Of a stretch of DNA of 20,309 nucleotides, positions 6,337 through 14,290 are shown piece after piece; position 1 is the first letter of the stretch, and every line of letters starts with the position of its first letter. This DNA comes from a virus, in the IMG/VR virus record IMGVR_UViG_3300001842_000192, positions 1-20,309 of that record. One strand, given 5' to 3'. Under the pieces are notes generated by a model, which saw nothing but the letters and a program-made list of their open reading frames with translations, did no database searches and was not told the DNA's origin. A program made the translations under genes and the position numbers.

Positions 6337-8200
6337 ACTGACCTCCTAATGCTTGCTGTGGGCTTACTGGTGGTTGTTGTGGCATCTGTGGCGACATCTC
6401 AGGGCCTTGTGGGGGCATTTCCGGCTGTCCTGGCATCATTGGCTGTCCAGGCATTCCAGGCTGTTCTGGCTGCTCCTGTGCAAGCTCCTGTGGGTCTATA
6501 ACGATAGACTGTTCGGACTTGATACCAAACTTTTCTGACATCTGCTCGAATAGTTCCTTAAAGTCTACAAACAGTGGTTCAGTTTTTCCTTGAGATGCTT
6601 GTTGCTGAGCCAAGGAAGCTTGTTGTAGTGATAAGGTCTGTTGTACGTATTGTAAGTATGCTGCACGCTGATCTTCTTTGCTAATGGGTTCCATTGAAGC
6701 ATCGTCAATGCGTAGTTCCATATCACCTTGTATCATAGCTGGGTGCACTTCTTCTGATTTGCCTTTTTCACCTGGCACAGTAATTGGTCGGTCTAGATAC
6801 TGTTGGTTATTAGATAGCCACATTGAACCAATCTGGTTAATAGTCTGCTGGAAGTTAGATCGCATGAATGAAATCATATCCCCGGCTGCTTGCTGAAGTC
6901 GGATTATACCGGTAGCAGTGCCTTTGGTCTTATCGGTAGCTGAACTTGTCTGGCCACTGGCGTAACTAGATATAGTGGCATCTTCTACGCTTCTTTGAAG
7001 TACAGCAAGTACGTTTTGTACCGAGTTAGGGTTAGGTTCTGGTAGTTTGAACTGTGATGGTGGTGTGCCTTGGTAAGTAACCTGTCCGCCTGGCTGGACT
7101 ACGAAGTTAGATACACGTGAGTTTTCAGGAATCATATACATACCATCAACAGATAGGTTCCAGTTGTCCATGTAGTGGTTGAATACGTCATTCACGGCAC
7201 TCTGTAAGCGTTCTGTAAGCTCGAATACACCTTCACCCCATACATCGTAAGGTCGTTGTTTGACTACAAATCGTACTAGAGGGAACTTACCGTGCCAGTA
7301 AGGATTCTCTTGCTCACGAAGCTCTATCCAGCCCTGTGACTTGCCATTCTTAGTACCGGCATCAGCGTAGGTGCATATCTTGTTGCCTTCGTAACACTCA
7401 TATACAGCTACGTAATCGACAGTTTTATCGGTTACGATTGGGTCTTGGTCATTAGTTAGACGGTTGCGTGATTTCTTGTATTGTGCGAATTGGTCGGCAT
7501 CTACACGAGCGTTCTCTAGTTGGTCAATGTTATTGTAGATTTTCTCGCTAGTGTTCATCGCTTTAAGTTGATCGATTGTCTTGTATTCTTTGATAATTAC
7601 CCATGGAGCTTTGTAAAGGTTGGTTGATCCTGGTGCGATAAATACGTTAAAGATATTGACTGGGACTAAGTCATTACAGCCATATTTGCTCTCAATAACT
7701 TTTTGCTTAGTAAGGTCTACAGTGCCATCTTCACCAATGATTCGTTCGTAACGTTTCTTGGTTTTAACGTGCCATGGGACTTTAGCGAAGCCTGTGCCGG
7801 TTACTACTGCATCTACAAGGCAGTTGATCATCTTATCTCTAATTGGTTCGTCTAGGCTTGGGTTATCGTAGTCGTATTCAAGTTTGAGTTGCATGATACG
7901 AGCCATCTCTTTTTGTACATCGTCAGATGCGTCTGGATTACGCAGGGCTACTTCAAAGCCCGGTTTAAGACCAACAAACTTAGCGATAAGGTTCCAAGCC
8001 TTACCGGCCATCATAGGGATGAATACTTTAGATCGCCAAAGTGCGATGTTACTGTCGTCAACAGTTGCGTACATTAACTTGTACCAGTCCGAGAACTTCT
8101 TGAACATGGTTTCCTGGTTATTGACCGCTATATCATAACGTTCTTTCCAAGTATCAGCAGATGTCTTGGCTGTTGATTTTTTCTTAGATTCTTTCTTCAT
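6329..8200 (-). CDS. Portal protein
   Basis: A 623-residue protein forming the dodecameric ring at the head vertex through which DNA passes. Length and layout fit podovirus-type portals. The N terminus is basic. Residues about 55-85 (LWRSKVFIPMMAGKAWNLIA) and 130-150 (LVDAVVTGTGFAKVPW) match the wing/stem start of this class, followed by KYGCNDLVPVNIFNVFIAPG and, after about residue 320, VWGEGVFELTERLQSAVNDV, the conserved stretch of helix before the stem. The region STSSATDKTKGTATGIIRLQ-like (near 420-440) and SFMRSNFQQTINQIGSMW also fit. The C terminus from about 565 is a low-complexity Pro/Met/Gln tail with repeated GMPGQP and MPP/MSP units, probably disordered. No Shine-Dalgarno precedes the ATG; a TATGAT lies 6 bases before it (separate entry). 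Confidence 0.85.
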   Translation of the reverse strand: MKKESKKKSTAKTSADTWKERYDIAVNNQETMFKKFSDWYKLMYATVDDSNIALWRSKVFIPMMAGKAWNLIAKFVGLKPGFEVALRNPDASDDVQKEMARIMQLKLEYDYDNPSLDEPIRDKMINCLVDAVVTGTGFAKVPWHVKTKKRYERIIGEDGTVDLTKQKVIESKYGCNDLVPVNIFNVFIAPGSTNLYKAPWVIIKEYKTIDQLKAMNTSEKIYNNIDQLENARVDADQFAQYKKSRNRLTNDQDPIVTDKTVDYVAVYECYEGNKICTYADAGTKNGKSQGWIELREQENPYWHGKFPLVRFVVKQRPYDVWGEGVFELTERLQSAVNDVFNHYMDNWNLSVDGMYMIPENSRVSNFVVQPGGQVTYQGTPPSQFKLPEPNPNSVQNVLAVLQRSVEDATISSYASGQTSSATDKTKGTATGIIRLQQAAGDMISFMRSNFQQTINQIGSMWLSNNQQYLDRPITVPGEKGKSEEVHPAMIQGDMELRIDDASMEPISKEDQRAAYLQYVQQTLSLQQASLAQQQASQGKTEPLFVDFKELFEQMSEKFGIKSEQSIVIDPQELAQEQPEQPGMPGQPMMPGQPEMPPQGPEMSPQMPQQPPVSPQQALGGQYE

Positions 8201-8206
8201 ATACTT

Positions 8207-8212
8207 ATCATA
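8207..8212 (-). promoter_or_regulatory. Possible -10 element next to portal start
   Basis: The minus strand reads GGTATGATAAGTATATGAAG. TATGAT (5 of 6 to consensus) lies 6 bases before the portal ATG, at the same spacing and with the same AAGTATATG context as at the adaptor gene. No good -35 is seen at 16-18 bases. If active it would start a nearly leaderless mRNA for the head genes. Confidence 0.3.
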
Positions 8213-8213
8213 C

Positions 8214-8384
8214 CTAACTTACAAAACTTATTTCAGAACTCGGCTGGACTTGCACCACCTGATAATAAGGATTATTTAATTCTTCTAATTTAGCCAAAGC
8301 TTCTGATTCTGTTTCAAATCGTTCCATACCAATTTCAGTTGGTGTCATAGCACTATTGGCAATATAAAATCCAGGTTCAATCAT
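8214..8384 (-). CDS. Small protein of unknown function between fibre and portal
   Basis: A 56-residue ORF, MIEPGFYIANSAMTPTEIG... to ...SSEISFVS. AAGGAG lies 6 bases before the ATG, and its start overlaps the fibre stop (ATGA), so it is almost certainly translated. It has an acidic helix in the middle (ERFETESEALAKLEELNN), flanked by beta-like ends (YYQVVQVQP). This resembles small proteins that read as a single alpha/beta unit, but no family is recognised. It stops 13 bases before the portal ATG. Confidence 0.65.
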   Translation of the reverse strand: MIEPGFYIANSAMTPTEIGMERFETESEALAKLEELNNPYYQVVQVQPSSEISFVS

Positions 8385-11300
8385 AGGTAACTCCTTAATC
8401 TAAATCTTGCCCAAACAAAAGGACAAGGACCATTATCTTCAACTGGTGTAGCACTACTTGGTAGAGCTCCAGTTACACCTGTTTCAGCTAAGAAGTAGCT
8501 CAATGTTGTGCCTGTAGTTATAGAACCTTTAGGAATAGCCGTAGGAAGTATATAGTTAGCACCTGTTATAGTCCTGACACCACCTGCAGTTGTACCTTGA
8601 TTTACTACTCCAATAAAATACCAGCCTGGTTCTAAGACTTTATAACAAGTTACTTCTGCGGCTGATGCAGTACTTGTTGTTGCCGCAGTACCAAGTTCTT
8701 GAATGAGTGAACCTGGTCGGCTTCTATACCAGTCAGTATCATATAAACCAAATCTTGCAGTAGTTGCTGTACCGGCAGATGTACCTGTTACGATTGCTAC
8801 TCTATCTAAAATACAAGTATCTGAAACATACACAGGCCAGTACCATAATTTATCTTTTGTAAAAGTAGTGTTGGCTGTTAAAGTACCTGCAGTTGGTATC
8901 TGTTGATAATGGGCATCACGCATACCAAGGACAGACATACGGTTATTTTGAGTGGATACCCCTACTCCTATTGCGTGTCCATAGGTGGTCATCTGGCAAG
9001 TCTTGAATGCGTCATAAATAATTTGAGCTCTTACAGCGTGCCCTAAAGCGTTAGGGTGAACGCCATCGGTGTGCATCCAGGTCATATCGGATATTAGTCT
9101 TGTTGTACCATGACTTATTTTAGTTGAACCAGCAAAACCTCTTGTAAGTGTTACGCTGAATGTACTACCAGAAACTAAACTGTTAGCAGTAACTAACATC
9201 TGTTCGCCGTTTTCGTAAGCTATCCAACCTGTGCCAAGTGATGCGAATGTAGTAGCATCATTGGCTGTTACATTTACAGTAGTAGTAGCATCAGTGTTAT
9301 TGAGTGTAGAATTAGGGTAAAATCCTCGTTTATAAAAAGCATCATCTACATCCGCTATTTGAACTACGCTATCAAATTCATTTTTGATTGTAGTAATATC
9401 AGTATTAAAATCAGAGTATTGGCTTGGTGTTAAATAAGCATACCCACCTGTGTAACCGTATCTAGCAACATTTTCTATAACTGCGGCAGGTGGTTCTTTT
9501 GTTTCCAACCAAACTGCGTCAAACTGCACATAAGAGTAAGTATCATTGGTTATCTTACCTGCTACAGTAGCCCTAATAGTTTTGCCTGCGTCTGCGGTAG
9601 TGCAGGCGAATCGCTTAACCATCCCTAGGGGTGCACCTAAAATGCCTGGTTGTTGTATATCCATACTCCCTGTAGCACTAGAAGCTGTGCCTGAAAAATC
9701 TACTTTTAATGTATTAGTACCACCAGAGATTGGTTGATAAACTTCAGCATTTATCAAGTGAGTTGCGGCTGTAGTACCATTGACACCTCTAGTAACAGTC
9801 CAAGTTGTTGTACCTTGACCAGCGGTTACTAACATTTGTTCACTATCTATTTGTATTACATAATTACCGCTTGCAGGAAAATACGCTGCACTTGAAACAG
9901 TTATTGATGTAGATGAAGTGCTAGTTATAGCGGCAGTGATAGTTGATTTATTACCACCTTGCCCTATAAATGACATAGCTATAGTTCCACCTGTATAATG
10001 ACTCGGAATAGTAAATTCTACATAATCAGTATTTGTATTACTGCGTTTAATGTTAGGACCAGATCCTACGCCAGTAGAAGCAGAATCAGACCAAGTACCA
10101 CTAAATGTAATAGCTGAGTTCCAAGTGGAAGTGCCTGATGAATTGTAATAGTTTCCATATTCAGCACCACTTCTATGTTTAGATAAAGTAGCTCTTAAAG
10201 CGTGTTTCCAAGCATTTCTAACTATTGTATGCGTAGTACTAGTAGCACCAGTCCCATAAGCGGCTGCATCATTTATACCGTGAGATATTAGTAATGGATA
10301 TGGCTGAGCGACAGCAGGTACAGAAATTATAGAAGTAGAGGTATCTGCATAATTAGGTGATGAATAACTACCTAAAAAAGAATACGCAGCTGACCAACCA
10401 GAAAAAGCTGTACCAAAAGCAGATGAGTTTCTAGTTAAATACGAGCCTGCTATACCAAGGTGTTTAAGATTGCTTTCGTGAATGTTGAACATAGCAGCCA
10501 AACGACCTGCAAATCCTTGCTGTTGAAAACGAGGTGTTCCTGTAGCACTTAAAGCTACACCTGCAGTCCAAGAGTGTCCAATTATACACAATGAACCCAT
10601 TTCAGTATTTTGTAGTCCCGGTACTGTAGGAGAGCTTGCTGTGCCACCTAAATCATTAGTTAATTTGACTACACCGCTTGTAGAGCTTGTAGCATCTTGT
10701 TTGATGTTTGAAAAAGATGTTGAAGCATTTGATACATCAGATAGGTTAGAGCTTTTAGCTAGTTTTGTATCGGCATAAGTCTTAGTGGCTTTCTGAGATG
10801 CGTATTTGGTGTCTGAATTAGCAGCAAGTGTTCCGTCGGTATCTTTATTTGAACTGTCTTCTTTTGCACTTAATCCAGTATCGACATAAGTCTTAACAGC
10901 TTTTTGACTAGGATATTTAGTATCAGATGTTCCTAGAGTAGTGGTGGTGTCTTTATTGGCTGAATCTTCTGCTGTATAACCCAATGAATTTTGTTTTGTA
11001 GCTAATCCTGTATCTACATAAGTTTTAGTTGCTTTTTGTGAAGCATACTTAGTATCACTGTTAGCTGCTAGAGTACCGTCTGTGTCCTTATTAGCAGTGT
11101 TCTCGGCTGTGTAGCCTAGACTGGCTTGTTTGCCATCTATCTGAGTCTGAATACTTGAAGTAACGCCATCTAGGTACCCAAATTCAGTATTAGATACGTT
11201 AGCGTTAATATCGGTAGCGGCAACAGCTCGGTTTTTCCAAAGACTTGTGGCTGAGTCGTAAAACAATGAATCTTTGTTTGCTACTGAAGTAATTAGAACA

Positions 11301-11935
11301 TCGTGTATTTCATCCAACTCATACCCATTCTGTATGCGGTAAATAATTTTTCCATCTGTTGGTGAGGTTTCTACTACAAATCCTACATAAACTAAGTGAT
11401 TAGGAGCTACTGGTTTGGTCTTTGTAACATATCCAGCAGTAGTAGGATCAAGATAAACTACATCACCTGCAGCTAGGGTATCAGAAGTAAAAGGGTTAGT
11501 TGCAGTGCTGCGAGTATCTAAACCATCTACTAAACCAGTCTGTAATACTTTCCCAGTAGAGTTATTAGCAATATCCTCATAAGCTACGCCAAATGTTCGT
11601 GCAGAATGTGCGTCTGAGTCTGCTTGAGCTTTTACTGCATCTGGGTTAGAACCTGTAGCCCCCGAGAGATAAACTATAGTTCCCTTATAAAGTGTTGCAC
11701 CTGTTCCGTTATGAACTGTGGTGAATTTAAGCTGGTCATCGTAAATAAGTTGCCAGTACGAAGTATCAGTTGGTGAGTTACCTGTTGAAGTTTGTTTACA
11801 GATATAACTAAAACCATTATAAGTAACAACATCACCTACTGAGTATGTAGTTGAGTTGCTGTATGCTCCCATAGGATTAACGTTTACATTTACGTTAATT
11901 GGTGGATCTGTTAATTTGACTATTTGAAATCCCAT
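8381..11935 (-). CDS. Tail fibre / receptor-binding protein with SGNH esterase domain
   Basis: An 1184-residue fibre. Residues about 23-63 (YSVGDVVTYNGFSYICKQTS ... SYWQL) match the CBM5/12-like chitin-binding fold often seen in fibres. A beta domain follows (about 70-210), then a shaft with three repeats (274-394). An SGNH hydrolase domain then starts. Block I is IGHSWTAG with Ser455 as nucleophile (GHS in place of the usual GDS), block III is GIND with Asn555, and block V is DGVHPN with Asp957 and His960. Such domains deacetylate surface sugars. Between blocks III and V lie unusually long insertions: a jelly-roll-like stretch and two related EQMLVT modules (near 699 and 911). The C-terminal 190 residues look like a beta-sandwich tip (ARFGLYDTDWYRSRPG, VLEPGWYFIGVVNQG). 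It overlaps both neighbours by 1-4 bases. Confidence 0.85.
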   Translation of the reverse strand: MGFQIVKLTDPPINVNVNVNPMGAYSNSTTYSVGDVVTYNGFSYICKQTSTGNSPTDTSYWQLIYDDQLKFTTVHNGTGATLYKGTIVYLSGATGSNPDAVKAQADSDAHSARTFGVAYEDIANNSTGKVLQTGLVDGLDTRSTATNPFTSDTLAAGDVVYLDPTTAGYVTKTKPVAPNHLVYVGFVVETSPTDGKIIYRIQNGYELDEIHDVLITSVANKDSLFYDSATSLWKNRAVAATDINANVSNTEFGYLDGVTSSIQTQIDGKQASLGYTAENTANKDTDGTLAANSDTKYASQKATKTYVDTGLATKQNSLGYTAEDSANKDTTTTLGTSDTKYPSQKAVKTYVDTGLSAKEDSSNKDTDGTLAANSDTKYASQKATKTYADTKLAKSSNLSDVSNASTSFSNIKQDATSSTSGVVKLTNDLGGTASSPTVPGLQNTEMGSLCIIGHSWTAGVALSATGTPRFQQQGFAGRLAAMFNIHESNLKHLGIAGSYLTRNSSAFGTAFSGWSAAYSFLGSYSSPNYADTSTSIISVPAVAQPYPLLISHGINDAAAYGTGATSTTHTIVRNAWKHALRATLSKHRSGAEYGNYYNSSGTSTWNSAITFSGTWSDSASTGVGSGPNIKRSNTNTDYVEFTIPSHYTGGTIAMSFIGQGGNKSTITAAITSTSSTSITVSSAAYFPASGNYVIQIDSEQMLVTAGQGTTTWTVTRGVNGTTAATHLINAEVYQPISGGTNTLKVDFSGTASSATGSMDIQQPGILGAPLGMVKRFACTTADAGKTIRATVAGKITNDTYSYVQFDAVWLETKEPPAAVIENVARYGYTGGYAYLTPSQYSDFNTDITTIKNEFDSVVQIADVDDAFYKRGFYPNSTLNNTDATTTVNVTANDATTFASLGTGWIAYENGEQMLVTANSLVSGSTFSVTLTRGFAGSTKISHGTTRLISDMTWMHTDGVHPNALGHAVRAQIIYDAFKTCQMTTYGHAIGVGVSTQNNRMSVLGMRDAHYQQIPTAGTLTANTTFTKDKLWYWPVYVSDTCILDRVAIVTGTSAGTATTARFGLYDTDWYRSRPGSLIQELGTAATTSTASAAEVTCYKVLEPGWYFIGVVNQGTTAGGVRTITGANYILPTAIPKGSITTGTTLSYFLAETGVTGALPSSATPVEDNGPCPFVWARFRLRSYL
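10754..11116 (-). repeat. Triplicated shaft repeat within tail fibre gene
   Basis: Residues 274-394 of the fibre hold three imperfect copies, 35-45 residues each, of a unit with the core NKDT..TL..SDTKY.SQKA.KTY.DT. Copies one and three are nearly identical (KDTDGTLAANSDTKYASQKA in both), and copy two is divergent (KDTTTTLGTSDTKYPSQKA). GYTAE linkers precede copies one and two. Such repeats commonly form the trimeric shaft of a fibre. The DNA copies differ at many third codon positions, so the duplication is not recent. Confidence 0.7.
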
Positions 11936-12261
11936 TATGCGTATGTCCCTGATGATCTATTATTCCAGCTAACATCGGTGGCTATTTTACCACTAGCGTT
12001 AGACGAACTACTTAAATCGTATTTAGTTATTCTCCATCCAGTACTACTATCACTTGTACCTACATCAGCACTGCCAACATAGATAGTTGTACTGCTAGAG
12101 TAATCATATCTTTCTGTAACGGCAGCACCTAATCGGTCAGCTCGTTCCCAAGTCCCGGTGTTACTATTCCAGATATAATTATTGACACGCTTGGCATGAT
12201 TCTGCTCATCGTGTTCTAACTGTGGTAATTGACCTGAAGATGGGAATTTGTCTGTTGCCAT
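11935..12261 (-). CDS. Small virion-associated protein next to the fibre
   Basis: A 108-residue protein. After a polar N terminus with NYIWNSNTGTWERAD, the C-terminal half TERYDYSSSTTIYVGSADVG ... WRITKYDLSSSSNASGKIAT ... WNNRSSGTYA is a small beta domain. I recognise this type from metagenomic phages, where it stands alone or is part of tail proteins, with a (W)xIxKYDLxSSSNASG core. Its role is unknown; placement right before the fibre suggests an adaptor or decoration of the fibre. Its stop overlaps the fibre start (TAATG), and its own start overlaps the tiny gene before it. Confidence 0.7.
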   Translation of the reverse strand: MATDKFPSSGQLPQLEHDEQNHAKRVNNYIWNSNTGTWERADRLGAAVTERYDYSSSTTIYVGSADVGTSDSSTGWRITKYDLSSSSNASGKIATDVSWNNRSSGTYA

Positions 12262-12392
12262 TATATTTCCATTATAGCTTTCTTACAGGCTGACTCTAAC
12301 TGACCCTCAGTGATGTCTAAAAACTTTAGTATCTTTTCTGAAGGTATCTCATAGATATTATCTTGATCCTCGTACTGTACCTTGATGATCAT
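12261..12392 (-). CDS. Tiny unknown protein (43 aa)
   Basis: A 43-residue ORF beginning MIIKVQYEDQDNIYEIPSEK and ending KKAIMEI. It starts with an ATGA overlap at the stop of the gene before it and ends with a TAATG overlap at the next gene, which fills the only gap between them; this tight fit is the main support. The predicted shape is two beta strands followed by a helix. No family is recognised. Confidence 0.55.
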   Translation of the reverse strand: MIIKVQYEDQDNIYEIPSEKILKFLDITEGQLESACKKAIMEI

Positions 12393-12724
12393 AGCTCGTT
12401 TAGCAATCGCTCGTTAGTTTCTATGTCTTTTCTGATACGTGCATACTCATAAACCTTACCTAGCCTTGTTTCACCCATTTTAAGCACTCCTAAGCGGTTC
12501 TCAACGCTTTTTATTGCATACATGAGCTCTGCATCGGTCATACCTTCTTTGTAGAAGTAATCCCTTACAAACTTAGCTTGGTTTGAGGCGTCTGTGTCAT
12601 GTTCTTTGCCACCAAGTAAGTTAACTATCTTAACTGCTTCAATTTCTACCGGTGCTGACTTCTGTTCGACTGTGACATCGACCACATCACCGTCATGCTT
12701 TGGGGTAACTGTTATTTCATCCAC
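12389..12724 (-). CDS. Unknown protein with helical C terminus
   Basis: A 111-residue protein. Residues 1-40 are beta-like and acidic (VTPKHDGDVVDVTVEQKSAP). Residues 50-111 are helical with heptad character (MTDAELMYAIKSVENRLGVL, YEYARIRKDIETNERLLNEL), so it may oligomerise. It starts 8 bases before the end of the GT4 gene and ends with an ATGA overlap. No family is recognised; a tail fibre chaperone or a structural accessory protein are positional guesses only. Confidence 0.6.
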   Translation of the reverse strand: MDEITVTPKHDGDVVDVTVEQKSAPVEIEAVKIVNLLGGKEHDTDASNQAKFVRDYFYKEGMTDAELMYAIKSVENRLGVLKMGETRLGKVYEYARIRKDIETNERLLNEL

Positions 12725-13655
12725 TGTAAACTCCTATCGCTGTTAATAATTTATCGGTTGAATCTTTCCAATCGCTAAATGGTTCTACCTGCAACTTATA
12801 TCTTAGTATTTTCTGGTGTGCTTCGTCATTCATGGTAGCTACCAATCGATCGGCAAAGTCGGTCTTATCACATCGGATACCATATCGGACTGTTTCAGCT
12901 AATGCCATGGTCGGATAAATCACCGGTATTGCCTGAGCAACCTGTGCCTTGACAGCCGACATACAGAATAACTCACCATCGGTGCAAGGATGTAGCCAGA
13001 AGTCGCTGGTTCGGAATAATTGGCTCATTAGATCATCATCTACCTTACCCAAGAACATCGTATTGGGTAAATCAATCGGTTCAATGCCATAAGTTACAAG
13101 TAAAATTGCGTCTGGAACTTTCTCAACTACCTTGGGCCAGTGTTTTACAAGCTCATCGAAGCCCCGGTCGGGACTGCTGGCGTATAAACACTGATTCTTA
13201 GTCTTTTGTTCAGGGTAAATCTTACTGCTGTCATATCCATGAGGTACGATTCGCACGTTACCTTCGTAACCAAGGTTGTCCATAGCCCACTTACTAGGGA
13301 AAATAACCCCGGCAAAGCGTTCTACTTCATCTTTCTTGTCTGCGATATTAGTTTCATTGGTCAGATACCAGACATTCTTGTCGTCAGCGTGCCTAAACTC
13401 GGAGTACTTAACGTTTATCTCACGTTCGTGTGGCTCGTAATCGTCATAAACCTTGTATTCCACTCCCTCATACTCGGTAGGAAAGCCATTGTAGTAGACC
13501 GTAACATCAAATCCCTGGCGTTTTATTTCACTAGCCCACTCCCGGACTGATTCCTCGGTGCCGGCAAGGAATGGATCATAGGGAGACCAGCCTATTTCTG
13601 TATAAGTAAAGACAGGATTACAAATAAAAGCTATTGAATTGTAAAAGCGTTTCAT
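12717..13655 (-). CDS. GT4-family glycosyltransferase (GT-B fold), intact
   Basis: A 312-residue GT-B enzyme that would move a sugar from a nucleotide donor to an acceptor. The N-terminal Rossmann half (about 1-140) has GTEESVREWASEIKRQGFDV, then VIFPSKWAMDNLG and RIVPHGYD. The C-terminal half (about 155-312) begins CLYASSPDRGFDELVKHWP and has the donor-site stretch DGELFCMSAVKAQVAQAIPV near 226-245, where the second Glu of the usual E-x7-E is Lys. It is a little short for GT4, but both halves are complete. It starts with an ATGA overlap and GGAG upstream. It is the unbroken counterpart of the GT4 that is split at 16147-20012. The acceptor is unknown. Confidence 0.85.
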   Translation of the reverse strand: MKRFYNSIAFICNPVFTYTEIGWSPYDPFLAGTEESVREWASEIKRQGFDVTVYYNGFPTEYEGVEYKVYDDYEPHEREINVKYSEFRHADDKNVWYLTNETNIADKKDEVERFAGVIFPSKWAMDNLGYEGNVRIVPHGYDSSKIYPEQKTKNQCLYASSPDRGFDELVKHWPKVVEKVPDAILLVTYGIEPIDLPNTMFLGKVDDDLMSQLFRTSDFWLHPCTDGELFCMSAVKAQVAQAIPVIYPTMALAETVRYGIRCDKTDFADRLVATMNDEAHQKILRYKLQVEPFSDWKDSTDKLLTAIGVYSG

Positions 13656-14290
13656 TCTATCACTCCGTATTTATCTTTGTATTTCATTAAAGCATCCATA
13701 TAGTATTCATCATCTGGGTCTATTACCTTAAAAGTTTTCTTTCCTTCGTGGAATATCGTAGCGTTATGGTTTTTGCCTATCTTGTAACCCTTTTCCTTGG
13801 CATCATGCCATAGAGCCAAGTCTTCAGCGTATCCTCTACCAAAATCTGTACTTAGCATACCTAAATCATAAAAGACTGGTGAACGAACAGCCCAACAGCT
13901 ACCAAACTTGTCATTCTCGGTAATTTTATCTTCGGTCTTGAAGCCATCGCTGTCTGTAGTGCGTATGGAAGCTATGTCATAACCACGCTCTATGAGCTCT
14001 ATAAGCCCTTGTATCGAGTTTTCTAGCACTAACGTGTCATTGTTTAAGATGATTAGAATATCGCCTTCAGCAACGTCTACGCCAGTATTAACAGCATGTG
14101 CATAACCACCATTCTCTTCTCTGCGTATGTTCTTGGCAAAATCTATTTCGGCTTTAATTGGTGAGCAGTCATCGACTACGATTATCTCATCTACATCACT
14201 GTGGGCTTTGACCGAATTCACACAGTCCTGTGTCATCTCAACGTAGTCATCGTTTATATAATAGGCTGGTATGATAACTGATACTTTCAT
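13652..14290 (-). CDS. GT2-family glycosyltransferase
   Basis: A 212-residue GT-A enzyme. It opens with VSVIIPAYYINDD, the nucleotide-binding start of GT2, followed by VDEIIVVDDCSP, with the uridine-contact Asp residues near 40-41. GGYAHAVNTGVDVAEGDILI leads into the metal site NND at 83-85, the variant of DxD in rhamnosyl- and galactofuranosyl-type GT2s. The acceptor-side acid motif is GYAEDLAL (Glu156, Asp157), followed by TIFHEGKKTF with His181. All blocks are present in order and the length is normal for a minimal GT2. It overlaps both neighbours by four bases (ATGA), so it belongs to the same transcript as the methyltransferase and GT4. Confidence 0.88.
   Translation of the reverse strand: MKVSVIIPAYYINDDYVEMTQDCVNSVKAHSDVDEIIVVDDCSPIKAEIDFAKNIRREENGGYAHAVNTGVDVAEGDILIILNNDTLVLENSIQGLIELIERGYDIASIRTTDSDGFKTEDKITENDKFGSCWAVRSPVFYDLGMLSTDFGRGYAEDLALWHDAKEKGYKIGKNHNATIFHEGKKTFKVIDPDDEYYMDALMKYKDKYGVIE

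Noticed and set aside
10754-11116. CRISPR-like or other regular DNA repeat
   Set aside because: The periodicity is at protein level, with different codons between copies and no spacers; it is a fibre shaft repeat.
8381-11935. Target of a diversity-generating retroelement at the fibre C terminus
   Set aside because: No reverse transcriptase gene and no near-identical template copy of the fibre end was noticed in the window; the region could still be a target of elements outside it, but nothing here supports this.
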